DNA from: Spirometra erinaceieuropaei
Lineage: Eukaryota; Platyhelminthes; Cestoda; Diphyllobothriidea; Diphyllobothriidae
Direction of reading: 5' to 3'
Length of the DNA stretch: 64,000 bases
Assembly (NCBI GenBank): GCA_902702965.1
Contig: CACRXP010000009.1
Coordinates: 1,249,869-1,313,868 of the forward strand
Position 1 is the first letter of the stretch; each line of letters opens with the position of its first letter. Shown in pieces: positions 20,039 to 32,489 of the stretch. The notes under the pieces were generated by a model that did no database searches, had not been told where the DNA came from, and saw only the letters and a program-made list of their open reading frames with translations. The translations under genes were made by a program, and so were the position numbers.

Positions 20039-20948
20039 CAGTAGGTGGGCTAACTCATAAAATGTCAACCGAAATTCCGAAACGCGTTTTCGTTCCGGAA
20101 TAATTAATTAAGTAGAGTTGTGAAACTAATCATCGTGCAACATAATTCGATAATAATTCAATTACCTCAAGCTGCCGGCTTTCGAACGAACTCCTTTTCT
20201 GCTGCATGCAGAAACTATACTCTGTAAACATGACTACTTCAGTAGCATGCACTTTTATCATTGATTTTTGATGCCCTTAAAAATTAAAATGTATTTAATA
20301 GGAAAAGGATATAATTCTGTTTTCAAGAACTTTTCCAATTCCCGGATAATTTTAAACGCCGACCTGTCGTTACACTTACATTCAGGTTTTTTAAACCATA
20401 GGCCATATATTTTCATCATACGGGAAACCATATATTTATCTACGGTATTAGGAGGAGACCATAGGGGGTTCATTTAATTAAGTGGTTAACTTGATCCATA
20501 TTGTTAACTTTACAGGCCACATTGATAAATGCAAAGACATGACGTTTTATGAACGGCTTATTAATGGTATTAAAAAATCCCACATTCAGAAACTTTTTAA
20601 AAACCGAATTATACCTCTCTTTTGAGCACAAAATAGGAAAAAGACGTAATTTTCTACCAAATTACCAAAAGAAAAAATAATTTTATAAATGTTCTCCATG
20701 GAATATAATTGAATTTCCGAGAGCATCGAAAATCAATAAGAAAAACGCATGTAACATAAGTAGTCATTTCTGCAGAGTATGGTTTCTGCACGCACATGAA
20801 AAGGAGTTCATTCGAAAGTCTGCAGCTCGAGGTTATTGAGTTAAGCTTCACGATGATAAATTTTACAACCCTCCTGAATTAATCTTTTCGAAACAAAAAC
20901 GCATTTTGGAATTTTGGTTGACCTTTCATGAGTTAGCTCACCCACTCT
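20039..20948. mobile_element. Long-TIR element FB, copy 2
   Basis: 910 bp, TA at 20037-20038 and 20949-20950. The left end is CAGTAGGTGGGCTAACTC; the right end has decayed to cacccactct. Internal blocks and inverted arms are as in copy 1, and it lies only 0.6 kb from it. Confidence 0.82.
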
Positions 20949-21274
20949 TATTCCCCAAATCTTATTGTTTATGAAAAGTCATCTGAGCGATCCGCTTTCA
21001 AAACCGAATACAGGTGGGGAGTATAATGTGCGCAAAGGCACGAAGAGAGGCCCTATCTGTCCGTTAAAAGGTACTCGTGACTCATTTCCAGGTAGGTTAC
21101 TGGGAGGCAGTTTTTCGTAGACATCGCGATGGCTATGAACACTAAAACAGGTGAGATTTAAAAACCCCGAATAACAACACATGTTCTCAAGACTCAAGGG
21201 CGAATGTGTTCGGCAAAATGACTGAGAACAGTTTGTTTAGTTGAGTAGGAAAATCCATTAGATGCTTGACTAGC

Positions 21275-21851
21275 AGTTGCATTAGCCCTAAGTGATTTCA
21301 GCCTACAAGGCGCATGTGTTCCGTGCAAGGGACCTCATATATTCGTTTATGCCTTTAGGAAGATACCATATAGAGTGCATAAGATTTTGTACTGAATGAG
21401 GACTATGATGTACATTTCATGTGGATCAGTGGTAAACGGACAGGTACGATGCTGTATGAATGGACATTGCACAGCCTTTAAAGATCTCATAACTAGAAAC
21501 TTTTTTTAAAAAAATAATTATAAAATATAAAGACGACGTAATTCTCTATCAAACAAATGAAAAAGGCGTATTTTTTCCCATCTTTTTATATAATATATTT
21601 AAATTTATAGGACCGTGGAAAATCAAAGTGAAAAATGCATGCTACTTATTTAGTCATTTATTACCCAGTACGGTTCCTGCAGGAGATTGAACAGAAGTGC
21701 ATTCAAAAGCGAACTTTCTGTCAAGTCCGAAATTTTATACGATTGTCCCACAAGAAACTTAGTATTAGAAGCCCACCTAAGTAATCCTTCCTAATTAGAA
21801 ACACATGTCAGAATTTTGGCTAACATTTCATGAGATCGGTCACTCGCTACA
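21275..21851. mobile_element. Long-TIR element FB, subfamily B, left-truncated copy
   Basis: Matches the copy at 61410-62160 from its centre (ttgcattagc, gtgatttca, ggtaaacggacaggtacgat) to the right end (gagatcggtcactcgct). The left arm is missing. Confidence 0.72.
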
Positions 21852-24800
21852 TTTTCTCTCAAAATAACCGATTTGACCCATGAGTAAACTCTGCGTCGAC
21901 CGTAATAGCTTTAAAGTCTTTTTATAGGTAGCTAAAATATACATATTTTTGCCTTGTTAAAGACCACAAGATTTCTTTAACTACCACAAACATGATTATA
22001 CAACTGACGTAAGTACCCGAGAATCCCAAATTTTTGCTTCTTTGTCCGAGAAATTACGCGACTGAGGTTACCCAAATGTTCCGGTAAAGTTGGAAAGTCG
22101 GCTGCAGGTGGCAGCGCATGTTTTATTCCTTTTTTGTGAAATGATTCTCTTTCATTCTGTAGACCTGTTTAAGCATGCATTTGAACCAGTTCTCATAACT
22201 ACCAGGCAAGGCTCATCCTGCCTGAACGCGTTTGTTTCCTGTGCCCTCCGGCCACGTTGTCGTAAAAAATGTGTTTTTACTTGAATGACCGTTGGCAATG
22301 AACTTTAGGGACAGGATGTTAAATCGGTCTCTGCAGGAAACTCAGAATATGATGGTGCACATGTACCTATTTTGCTGATATTGCGAAAAGAGAAAATTTC
22401 AAAACATCCGGTTGTTTATTAAGGAGAGCATGCAAAGAAGATATCGTACGATATACCGACATAAAAGGCCGGCGTCTTTGGCACCATCTACTTTTCTGAA
22501 GATCAATTAGCCACCTCCTGCTAAGTCTTTAGAACAAATTTACACCTAAGTAAACGGAAGCGAAATCTCGTTCAATTTTTTTCTTCCCTTCAATAGTGTT
22601 TTTTTAAACTTTTTTGCGGGAGTTTTTTTTGATCGGAAAATACAAAAGGAAGTAGCAGCTGCACAATGTTGTAACCTTGAGGGTCTACAAGCATAATTTC
22701 CGTCTTCTAGAGCCCTGAACTGAAGTGGATGAACGAACGTTCGCCGATCTGTTTTGCTTACCTTGACTGTGATTAATACGAACTTCAGGAATTTATCATT
22801 ATCCTTGTTCATTTAGACTCACAGTACAGCAGTTTCCGCGTCCATAAAAATACACTGCTAAAACGTGATATAATATTACCCTGTTTTCTACAGTTTATGT
22901 TTCACGGTCTCCGCTGAACGAGCATGGTACTATGAAATCATCCTGAACCATCACTTTTTAAAATCATGGTAAGCAGCTTTAAACGAAGTGGCATCACATT
23001 AAAAATCAGTTTTTAAGCAAAACAGGAATTAAGTTTTAATAAAAAGCTGGATTTTACTTTATCACCATACTGAGTCAATCAATCAGGCTGTGTTGCAAGT
23101 CCGGATGAGATCTCATATCGACGTATTTAACATATGAAACACAGAATACCCTATGTATTTAGTACGCATTCCAACAAAAGTTTTACTCTCAGGACTCATG
23201 CTCTTTTTACATCTATTTACAAGCAAAACAACATGCCTGTGCACTTGATGCAGTCTGATTAATTGACTTGGGCCAGCTTCTGTTAGTAAATCAGCAATTT
23301 CATTTTTCCAATTTTCGTAATTTTGTGATAGCACCAAACGCAGACTGTGTGGGACGCGGAAATAAAAACACCCCTGCAATACAGTTGACATAAGGCTAAA
23401 TTTCAGTAGGATTAGGGTGGATTTTAAGGCAAATGTCGGAGTTAGGGTCGTATTATTTAGTTTGGCGTTGTTACAAAAAAGTGTTATATCCCTTAAATAT
23501 CCGACTGATGACTCCGATTCCAATTAATCATCTGACCTTGATGTAGTATGTTTATGTTACCTAGCTAATAAAAGGTGTCGAAATTTACGAATGATTGCAA
23601 ATCACTCGCAAACCGACACCAGTACGTGGACCTAATATCTGTGTCAATAAAGTGCAAATTTAGGATAATTGCAAACATAAGCTTAAATGCTTTGTTCGTT
23701 CCATTTGTGAATTAGGTATGTGTGGAGGTTAGACTGCACGTCAGGTAATTTTTCATATGTTAAAAACTGCAAATGAATATTCGGTGGTGGTCATTTCTGT
23801 AGCATTTCCCAAACAACAAAATAATTCCAGCCCATTTTAACAAGGGATGACCTTTGTGCGTTATTACTGCACTTTAGGGCACCAGATTAAAAAGATCTGC
23901 AAAATCGACTTCTAAAATTAAATAAAGCATCCGATTCTCATATAATAACCTTTGTGGCTGCAAGTTGATTCTCAATGTTAGCATCGGACGAAAAAAATTC
24001 AATTTTTAAGTCCGGCAAGCTCTGTGTAGTAAAACCCTTGAGAGTAATTTACTCTTCTTTAAAATAAAAACCTGCTCAAATGCACAAATGAAGTCCCGGA
24101 CAAGCGTTAGCATAGAAAATTACCCGAGTATATTGCGATGTCTATTTTCGTTCAAATGTATTAACATTTTGCTCGAAAAAACTGCATGGACATAATTCTG
24201 CACAAAGACAGAACACATCCTTGAAGAGGCTTGATGGGCACGCAAAATGCGCAAAGTTTAAAACGGCCACAAATTTCCACATTAGACTCCGTCAACAGGT
24301 TTTACGAGATAGCTGACGTACTGTACCTATGGAAGATAACAAATACGGACATTTATTCCTTCCTTGGCGTGCAATGTGATTAGAAATCATCTAGACGATT
24401 GCATCCGAAGATGGTCTAGGCTGGTAAGTGGGGGTTACAAATCTACGTTATTAAGGCTACGCGTGATATAACTTCTTACCGAAGACAAGCCTTTTTGTGC
24501 TTTTTGACCAGAAAGATTTTATGAGTTTCAGAGAAACTGGACCTAACTATATTAAATGCAGATCACGGTTAAAAAGGCAGGCACCTTAACGGCGCACCCA
24601 TAGTGGGATTAATGTGAGAAAAAGCAAAGTTGATACTGAACGCTGATCCAAACTTCCTACTTGTAGCATGAACGTTTCCTTTATTCACTGGCATATCGGG
24701 TACTTACTATAGACGGCTGCATATTAACTGCACTCATAAGTCAGCTTCTAAATTTCATTTTTATATTGAGAAGCTGCGCAGTAGTACCAGAATAACAGCC

Positions 24801-25422
24801 CGTTTAAATGTCAGTCGCCTTCCAAAAGACTCCGGTTTGCGGCAAACGAAACTCAGATGCGGTAGGGGAATTATGGGGGGTCGATCGAGTCAAAGTCGGC
24901 TGGCGACGACTGAGAAATCTTAGCTTTCATAGCAAAGTAGTTAAGATTTATGTTCATCGGGTGACAAGGATCCGAAATTCACCCTCTGTCAGAATTTTTT
25001 TAGTAACGTATGCGCAGTTTCGACTGTATTTTTGTTCATTCGATTTGGCGAACTATTGCATATCCTGAGTAGGACTCTAATTGCTAATCCCGTATTCATT
25101 AACGTAAACTGCTTGCAGCTTCCGTTTTGTAAATCCTTTTGCCTTAAACATAAACAAATGGAGTGGTTTATAGTACATTCAAGCAGCTCTTTAAGTTTTT
25201 CTCAGGTTTCATAAAATGCTTGGCGCACTTAGATAATGTCACTGGGCGTATCGACTAGCTGGATAAAATTGCATCATCCGAAATGCTCAGAAAATTTAAA
25301 CTTAGTGTTAATTTTTACCGTTTTATAATAATGACTAATCACGATTATTCGTAGCGGAACTTTACTGAGAAAGTTCTAAAGCATCATGGAGTGTATGCTA
25401 AAGTTAGATGTGTGATCGCCGA
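21852..25422. other. Unrecognised intergenic DNA (3.5 kb)
   Basis: AT-rich with only short frames. A 136-codon minus-strand frame (23523-23113) and an 86-codon plus-strand frame (24808-25068) show no domain or motif I can recognise. No repeat partner elsewhere in the window was noticed. Confidence 0.5.
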
Positions 25423-25827
25423 ATTTTTAAATGATAACGGTTAAATATCTGCAGTTATTCAGAAAGATTCGGCAGGCCGAAGCTGGCTTAGAGAAGGATA
25501 TAGACGACATTTACACACCTACGCTCTCTTGCCTGTTGTATCGGCATTTTCCGAATGCATGATTTTCAGGGGGGTGTGCACCATCAGTGAAAACAACCGA
25601 ATTTGTCTGGGCTTCCGAATTTTCTGGGTTTTTTCCCAAACGGATAAATGAAAAATTAAATTATATCCGCGAATGCACTCTGACACTAAGACTTGCGCGG
25701 ATTATCAATGTTTTAAAATTTAGCTTGATTGCATGAACTGCTGACTGGTATGTGTGCGTTCGAAAAAATCAATCAAGTTTATAAATTTACAATGCACGAA
25801 GAGAGGTTGTTTGTTCTCGTCCCTTTC
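25423..25827 (+). repeat. PLE-2 left direct repeat (pseudo-LTR)
   Basis: Pairs with 26515-26930. Shared blocks include gttattcagaaa, tcccaaacggataaatg, ttagcttgattgc and gttcgaaaaaatcaatca. Confidence 0.75.
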
Positions 25828-25944
25828 CAAGGGGACGCTGCGAGTGAGCTCCTAAGGAGACGCCTTGATCAAGCTATCTCGCGAACCTTCCCAGCAGCAA
25901 GGATTTGAATATCATTTTCTAATGTCCCTATTTTACGGAGAGAA

Positions 25945-26260
25945 TGTAAGCATAAGTTGCCACCTCAAACCACCTCAATGTGCATCTATTCCTTCATTTG
26001 CTCCTGTGACGCAGGTTATATTGGTCGCACGAATCGGCGCTTATCCAAAAGAATATGTGAACGCCTCCCGGCATGGCTTGGGAAAGCGAAAGTAGGAGCG
26101 CAAGCAGAGCCATTCTCGCGCATGTCGTTGATTCCGAACATCGTGTGGACCCCAGCGAAGCTTTTCGCGTGATATATAGGATCCCATCAAGATACTGGGC
26201 TAGCGCCTCCCAGCAATAGCAGAAGCGTGTGCCATCAGGTCAAGAAAACCAATCATGTGC
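25945..26260 (+). pseudogene. PLE-2 GIY-YIG endonuclease fragment (frameshifted)
   Basis: The first frame gives TSMCIYSFICSCDAGYIGRT, then NRRLSKRICERLPAWLGK. A second frame continues ILAHVVDSEHRVDPSEAF and RVIYRIPSRYW before a stop. This matches the PLE-4 protein (CVYSFTCSSGAGYIGRT, REHIPAWLGR, ILANLVDT). The GIY-YIG core and catalytic Arg region are visible, but the shift near 26100 and the missing RT make it dead. Confidence 0.78.
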
Positions 26261-26514
26261 GCTCAGAAGAACCACGTTCCGGCTCCGCACCTACAGTGTT
26301 CAAAGGTCGACTAATGTTGCAACTGTAGGCGTCCATCCACTCTCACCCCGTCCCTGACACTGACTACTATTACGCTCCCCCACTCCCCACATTCCTACGT
26401 CCCGCCATGGTTTTAGGATGAACTTTAATCATTTCCCTTATCACTGACATGTTTTTGTTTCTACCTCGTTCCCATATAATTGAAATGGCCCGTGGAGAAT
26501 TTATCGAAAGGTGC

Positions 26515-26930
26515 GTATGTTCGCCACCTCCTCTTCTGCTTAAATACCAGTAGTTATTCAGAAATATTCTTCAGGCCAAAATGGGCTTAGAGAAAGATAC
26601 AGTCGACATTTCCACGCCTACGCTCTTTTACCTGTTACATCGGTTTTTTTCGAGTGCATGATTTGCACGAGAAGTGTGCAGCATCAGTGGAAGCAACTGG
26701 ATTTACCTTAGCTTCCGACTTTGCTGCGTTATTTTCCCAAACGGATAAATGGAAAAATAAAAATACACGCAATAGCGATCTGACGCTAAGACTTGCATGA
26801 ATAATCAATTTTTAGCTTGATTGCGTGAACTGATGACTGGTTTGTGTGTGTGTTCGAAAAAATCAATCAGTTTTATGAATTAAAAATGCACGGAGAGGAG
26901 GATATTTGCTTCCGTATTGAAGCTCCTTTT
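26515..26930 (+). repeat. PLE-2 right direct repeat (pseudo-LTR)
   Basis: Pairs with 25423-25827. The copies differ at many positions, so the duplication is not recent. Confidence 0.75.
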
Positions 26931-27224
26931 TCTTTTGTCAACCGTGGCTTATGGGCCGTTGACGGATAAATATTTTTCTCCTATGATAAATGCGATGCAT
27001 GCCCAAAAGCAAACAGCCTTCCTCGCGTTGCCGAAACAAAATCATTTTTCTCAACATCTGGGGATGTCAATGATATAAACGAATCTTATGTCTTTGCGTG
27101 AATTTCGATATGCGTATTAATTCAGTCCTTGAATAATTATCCTATATAAAAACTAACATGTATTTAGAGCGTGCGGTGTGGATAGTTGTTATCTTAAATT
27201 GTTTTCAAGATAGATATAAGAATG
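26931..27224. other. Unrecognised AT-rich DNA
   Basis: No gene or repeat recognised. Confidence 0.5.
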
Positions 27225-27840
27225 TACGACATACGACCGTTCGACTGTCGACTTCGACAAAATCCACGGTCTGCTTCACAACAGGGTGAGAACAGGGACG
27301 GTGACTTGCTCGTAAAATAGTTTATGGTGAAATTAGGCTTGCGCTGCACCTACGGCACTGTCTCTTCCTTCCCCACTTGCATCCCAGGGCGAGAGAGGCC
27401 GCAGGTAGCTGATGCGACCGGGACCGCCCCTAGACGTACCGCCACACCCAGCCCGGATCCCATGGAGTGGGAAAGTCACAGAGGCCACATTATAAAGGAA
27501 CCATTGAAGCCTAACTCTCAGTACATCAGTCCACCACTCCACACAAACACACACTGGGCTGACTGTGAGATCCGAATTATCCAGTCAGCCATGGCTTATA
27601 GCGCACCGTGATAGCTTCAAACGCGTCTGATTTTTTATGATGAGGAAAGTGCGCAGAGACATGGACCTCAATCTTGAACGTGCTTGGACATTATGGGCAG
27701 TTGAGACGAGTGAGGTGGGTGTACGTTGGTGCTTCTGGCGTTGGTTCGTCAGTTTTGTTGTGGTGGATTCGCAAATGACCTACCAGGCCGATGCAGGATG
27801 TACATGTGCGGTGACAATTAGGGCTTGATAGGCTCGGCGC
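27225..27840 (+). repeat. Dispersed repeat family A, copy 3 (with 3' extension)
   Basis: Starts with the family head (cgactgtcgacttcgac, ccacggtctgcttcacaaca, gggacggtgacttgc). It continues into a downstream part (cacaaacacacactgggctg) shared only with copy 5 (53290-53650). No conserved reading frame was seen. Confidence 0.6.
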
Positions 27841-28415
27841 TGTATAATTGGTTTGAGTGATGAGGCTACTAGCTATGGTCGTGTTAATGGATGATAGAGG
27901 GGGGATACGCTTTTATTTTGGAATTAACATTCCAAAACTACCAGCAAAAAGGCTTCCAATCACAGTGAGTAAAAATGGGGACGCAAAACAGATAACATCA
28001 GAAAGTCGCATGCGATATTTAATGGCCAAGAAAACTGATACTGTCGACATCATAAAGAATCGTCAGTGAATGAATTCCAAAATTGGCGTCGGATTTTGCA
28101 TCCTTTAAAACAGTGTTCACGAAGTGTGAGGATGACCTCATTATTGTAGCTTAGATAGGCAATGAGGGGAAACTATGAGTATATAATGAGGAAAATAGGC
28201 CAGCAGGTGTGCAAATAAAAGCTTCCCATGTGAATGAAGGGCAGAAAAAATGGCGGCTAAATCTCAAAAGCCTGTGCCGACAACTGAATATGGTTACTGG
28301 TGTCGGATATGAGATCTTTTTAGGGTATGCAAAGGCGGGAATGAAGGCGAAATTTCGAGTTCCAGCTATATGCAAAAGTGAAGATGAAGGGTTGAGCAAC
28401 GAAACATTTTGTTTA
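27841..28415. other. Unrecognised DNA, probably including PLE-3 3' end
   Basis: The part next to 28416 is likely the 3' end of PLE-3 downstream of its ribozyme on the minus strand. The rest shows nothing. Confidence 0.4.
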
Positions 28416-28462
28416 TTGTCCTGAGCTTCCAGACTCCTACAGGAGTCCATCGTCAGAGGTAG
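28416..28462 (-). ncRNA. Decayed hammerhead ribozyme of PLE-3
   Basis: On the minus strand: CTGACGA (plus 28450-28456), helix II GGACTCC/GGAGTCT with loop TGTA, then GGAAGCTCAGG. It has the layout of the intact PLE-1 ribozyme with core changes (CTGATGA to CTGACGA, GAAACGTC to GGAAGCTC), so it is probably inactive. It lies 3' of the PLE-3 endonuclease as expected. Confidence 0.65.
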
Positions 28463-28506
28463 TAGCAGCAACAGAACAAGCGAAGGTTATAAGGCATGCA
28501 GGCGAA

Positions 28507-28806
28507 TCATCGACCGACGGCGCAAGGCTGAAGGTGACTGCGCAGGGCTCTATACACCAGTGCCAGGTCGATAGATCGATTGACTGAACTCTCATCCGAA
28601 GCCCAGGCCTCAATCAATTCTCGACCTGTCTTGTTTCCGGCGTGGACGACAATTCTGGTGGCTGCGAAGTTAAACTCGTAAACCATTTCGTAAGTGTGGG
28701 CGGCCACTTGTGATAATGCATCGCCTCGTCGCACAGCCAGCGTGTATGCTCGTATCGCGCATATACGAACATAAGCTGGCTGTGCGACGAGGTGATGCAT
28801 TATCAC
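28507..28806 (-). pseudogene. PLE-3 GIY-YIG endonuclease C-terminal fragment
   Basis: Minus-strand frame: LAVRRGDALSQVAAHTYEMV, EFNFAATRIVVHAGNKTGRE, LIEAWASDESSVNRSIDLAL and VYRALRSHL. These are the region after the catalytic Arg, the EAW block with the catalytic Glu, and the SVNRSIDL end of PLE endonucleases. The GIY-YIG core itself is missing because an inverted duplication replaces it. The residues before the fragment are just the mirrored DNA. Confidence 0.75.
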
Positions 28807-28856
28807 AAGTGGCCGCCCACACCTACGAAATGGTTTACGTGTTTAACTTCGCAGCC
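28660..28856. repeat. Near-perfect palindrome inside PLE-3
   Basis: The left arm 28660-28755 and right arm 28763-28856 are inverted copies with few mismatches around a 7-base spacer (cgcgcat). Both arms carry the same piece of PLE endonuclease coding sequence. High arm similarity in an otherwise broken PLE suggests a recent inverted duplication. Confidence 0.85.
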
Positions 28857-29479
28857 GTGACTCCAGCTCGGACATACCTGCGTCCACACTGAGTTGGAGC
28901 TGCCCATGCGACCACTCGAACGCACCGCCTCCCCCCCCCTACAACCACGATTCTAGCCACTGGGACACCACACCTCGGCAAATACAGCAATCACCGATTG
29001 GAGACCACTTGAGCTTGGCCCACGAGGCCACATAAGCGGCTGCCACCACTGTCTCAGGGATTCTCAAGCATGATTGGACACAATCAACAGCAGCCCTGCC
29101 TTCGACAGCGGCCATTGTCGCCTGAGAGGATTACCGCGATTTCTGTATTCGATGAACCATTCATTCGGATAACTTCTGTCTTCTTCTTACAATTTGGAAA
29201 ATGTTCTGATGGTTGTGGTGCTTTGCGATCGCACTCCCATCTCTCAGTCGGAACAAACGTCAAAAGTGACTAACGTATAGCCCCCGCCCCCACCGTGTCA
29301 TAATTCGACATGCATTGGCACGATAGGTCTCTGTTTTATCAGGCTTATTCAAGGTGGACTAAGTTGGGAGAGAATCGGTCGTATTGGTGTGTCTTTTTTC
29401 TGTTTTGTTCGATAACTAGGAAATTCCGTGAATATGCGACCTCTCGGTCCAAATGATTGGGTGGTTTTGGTATGAATGA
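28857..29479. other. Unrecognised DNA
   Basis: C-runs at 28930-28940 and 29281-29292; no gene seen. The right part may be 3' flank of PLE-4. Confidence 0.45.
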
Positions 29480-30270
29480 CATGAAAAGTCAATTTAACAA
29501 ACAGGTGTTTTCGGTAACTCTTCATCAGGCCAAAACGGTTAAATATAAGTTTTAGTTATGCGAATTTACAGGGCTTATAAGTGATTCAGGGCCTATTAAC
29601 ACCCATCGTTCCCACACCACTCGCATGACGAGGCGTGCTATGGCGTGGTCGGCGTGTCGTGGTCATTGGGTCAAGGGGGCGGGGGAGAGGGGGAACATAG
29701 GCTGTGAGTAATGTTTGTAAATCGGGTACGTCGTGCATATACCACTATCAGGCGGTTGGAGCGACGCTGGGGTTGGCGTTGGCCACGGAAGACAGAGTGC
29801 CTGTGTCAGAGTCTTCTGACAGCATCGCACTGGATTGGTTAACCGTATGGCCACTGCCTGGGCTGTAGCTAGCACCCGTTGGCGTAGGCCTCTGGAGAAG
29901 CTTCCTGGTGTCCGGTAGCCAACCTGTAGGGCTTCTTTGGCATCGACCGGGGGATTTGTATCGACAAGATTTGCGAGAATAGAACTCGAGATCGATTTCT
30001 CTTCATCTCTGCCTAGCCAGGCCGGTATGTGTTCACGTACTCTCTTTTTAAGGCGACTCGTTGTACGGCCAATATATCCCGCTCCACTGGAGCAAGTGAA
30101 TGAGTAAACACACATCGATGTGGCCTGCAACAATGACATTGCTTTCGCATTTTTACGACGGCGTCTTCTATTTTACTGGTCTTGATTCTTCTTTGGGGTA
30201 TTTTAATGAGGTGTGCTCGAGTTATTTGAAATAGATTACTTCCCTCGAGTTGGAATAACACTAAATGTAA
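29480..30270 (-). mobile_element. PLE-4: 5'-truncated Penelope-like element
   Basis: Minus strand. An endonuclease fragment (30139-29663) is followed downstream by a ribozyme-like motif (CTGATGA near 29530, then GAAA after about nine bases), where a PLE 3' end is expected. No RT is seen upstream beyond a short basic stretch before the endonuclease (to about 30270). Confidence 0.68.
29663..30139 (-). pseudogene. PLE-4 GIY-YIG endonuclease with C-terminal extension
   Basis: This 158-codon frame begins with SMCVYSFTCSSGAGYIGRTT (GIY-YIG core) and continues with KKRVREHIPAWLGRDEEKSI, SSSILANLVDTNPPVDAKEA, QVGYRTPGSF and GLRQRVLATAQAVAIRL. It is a member of the same PLE family as PLE-2. The core Tyr and Gly residues and the Arg (KKRVREH) are present. 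The preceding Cys-rich element and the RT are missing or out of frame upstream (30261-30013). The Pro-rich tail is probably non-coding 3' sequence. Confidence 0.8.
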
Positions 30271-32489
30271 GCATATAAGAACGGTTTCATTGGAATCTCA
30301 GATACCGTTTACAAGACCTTCGGGTCGCGGTTGTTTGTGAAGAATGAAAAGTCTTCCAGTTATTGTAAAATAGCTCATTTGGTCTCTCCATTAACGTACA
30401 CAGAGCCACAAATCATTCTCCGTGAAACGCGCCATTGTGCTAATTGGCTAACAGCATTATCTTCAGAAAGGATCTACTTGTTAGCCATGTACCCGTATTA
30501 ATTTTGCCTGTTTGCAGTTTATGCGCAATAAAATTTCTGCTTACATGACGAAGAACGCGACAAACTAAGCAGCTGATTGTACATCCAAATATATTTTCCC
30601 GTCATAGACAATTTCATCATCCAACCGATCTGACTCAGACATTTGCACTTTTAGCTATCAACTAATTAATCAAGACTATTTCATCCCAAATGTCCTTAGC
30701 AAAGCGAGCCATATAGCTTTCTTTAGGAAATATTCGTAGTGACAGAAAATAGCTGGTTGTCTACTCGTGGCTCAAAATGAAATCACTTTATGGAGAATAT
30801 GAAAACATTTAAAATTTTATTGTCCCATGAAGAGATTCTACTATGCAGATAATTGGGTGAATAATATTCCGATTAGTCATTAGGCCCGTAATATAATTCG
30901 ACATGATTCATCCAAATAAACGAACCTTGGGTGGAGTCATGGAATTGACACACTCTCGTCCAGGGTATTTTATACGTTTTATAATGACTTATGCTTGCAC
31001 GAGTGCGTGATTTTTCTAGCATTCTATGTCATTCAACGTCCTTACCTGCGTCTGAGTTGGCTATGGAACTATACTACTAAAAATATTTGCATCGGCGTTT
31101 CTAACCTAATTATGATTATCAAAGTTCGAAAGGATGTTCGCATGCCTATTGGAATTAAAAAGTGCTGTGTGTTCCAATGCAGGCAGTTGGATGGACAGTG
31201 TAATAAGTTACTATGCGTACAACACAGACTGACGGTAAAAACCCAGACAGGCGTGTTTCGCCGATCTTGTACTGCTGCCTGACGCAGCTGCGAGGGGCTC
31301 GGCTCATCAATGGATCCCCCACCCTGCCCGGTGTGCTTTCTGGTAAGTGAACTCAAATTTCGAACCGCGCCTGATAAGGTCTGTTCAGAAGTATATACTC
31401 AAGGTTCATGCTTTGATTACCTCGGGAAGTAAACAAAGCAGAGCTAGATGGATAGAGCTGATGAGGCCGGAAAATATACTTTTTCGTTGTGAAAGTCTTT
31501 TAGTTCTTGTCCAATACAATACATCCGCTTTCAGCAGAAGATCATCTTTGATGTAAGGACCACTGTAGGTAGACGTCTCCTTCTAAATAAGAAAACCGTG
31601 ACAGAAAATGAACGCAAAGTAAGAAAAATTGGTTATTTGGGCTTCTGCGACAGAAACGTTTCTCACAACTCTCAGAAGAAGCAATTATCCGTACGGATCT
31701 CGAGCATTTTCTACGAATTTTGTGATTATACTAATGCAGTCACGTTTGGGCAACAAAAATTACAACCCGTTTAACCCTCTTTAACCCGGTGAATTGGTGC
31801 GCAACATGTTTTGTGAGGTAAAAATATTTTATTGGATTTCTCCGACAAATACTGGCCAATTTCTGAACTCGCTTTTTAAAACCAAGAGTAAATATTACGT
31901 GCTGTAATAATTGCAATGTAATCGTCAATGATTCTCCTGGAATTTCTTCCTGAACATAATTTTGAAAAATATTACTTTTTAAAATACGAAGATAAAAACA
32001 GGTGATATGCATTTACTGTTCTTCCTTGAGTTCAAACTCGATCAAAATACTTCTTAAATGACTGTCAATGTTAACAATGCAGGGGGAGAAGAAGGGGCAA
32101 ACGTGGGGGGTTTCGCAAATTCCGAATCGGGAATGAGGATCTTGCACCTCTGAAAATAAACTTTCGAAAGCAACTGTTAAAAAAACCTGCACCAGTATCC
32201 GGTAAATGTTTGAGGTACCTAGTGTCGGTATTTCAACAGTGGCCGAAAATCAGTTGCAAATTTATAAGGTCAGAGATCTTAGTAAATCGGCCCTATATCT
32301 GCCCGGTGAATATTAAATAGTTCGGCATTTTTTAATTGTGTTCGATGCTCCCTCTGCAAAAGTAGAATGATACATTTCCTGACCGAATAGTGACGTGGGA
32401 CGAATGGTGAACTCTTTTTGATAATCGAAAACGATCAGGCAACGGCGTACTTCAACGCATAGCCAGTCGAGCTGCGATGCACTCGGAAG
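30271..32489. other. Unrecognised intergenic DNA (2.2 kb)
   Basis: A 95-codon plus-strand frame at 30995-31282 and a minus-strand frame at 31356-31069 overlap each other. Neither has a recognisable domain. A GT-AAGT splice-donor-like site occurs near 31342, but I cannot support an exon. Confidence 0.45.

Larger units (their letters stand above)
25423..26930 (+). mobile_element. PLE-2: truncated Penelope-like element flanked by about 400-bp direct repeats
   Basis: A GIY-YIG endonuclease fragment (25945-26260) lies between two direct repeats (25423-25827 and 26515-26930) that look like PLE pseudo-LTRs. No RT domain remains. Tandem or partly tandem insertion with 5' truncation is known for PLEs and would give this layout. 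The endonuclease belongs to a different PLE family from PLE-1, with an AWLGK motif shared with PLE-4. Confidence 0.7.

Noticed and set aside
26820..26880. Plus-strand hammerhead in the PLE-2 direct repeat (ctgatgactgg followed by gttcgaaaa)
   Set aside because: CTGATGA and GAAA are present, but the sequence between them cannot pair as helix II; the other repeat copy has CTGCTGA.
30995..31345. Host exon ending at a GTAAGTGA donor site
   Set aside because: No protein family resemblance and no matching acceptor or neighbouring exon; such donor sites are common by chance.
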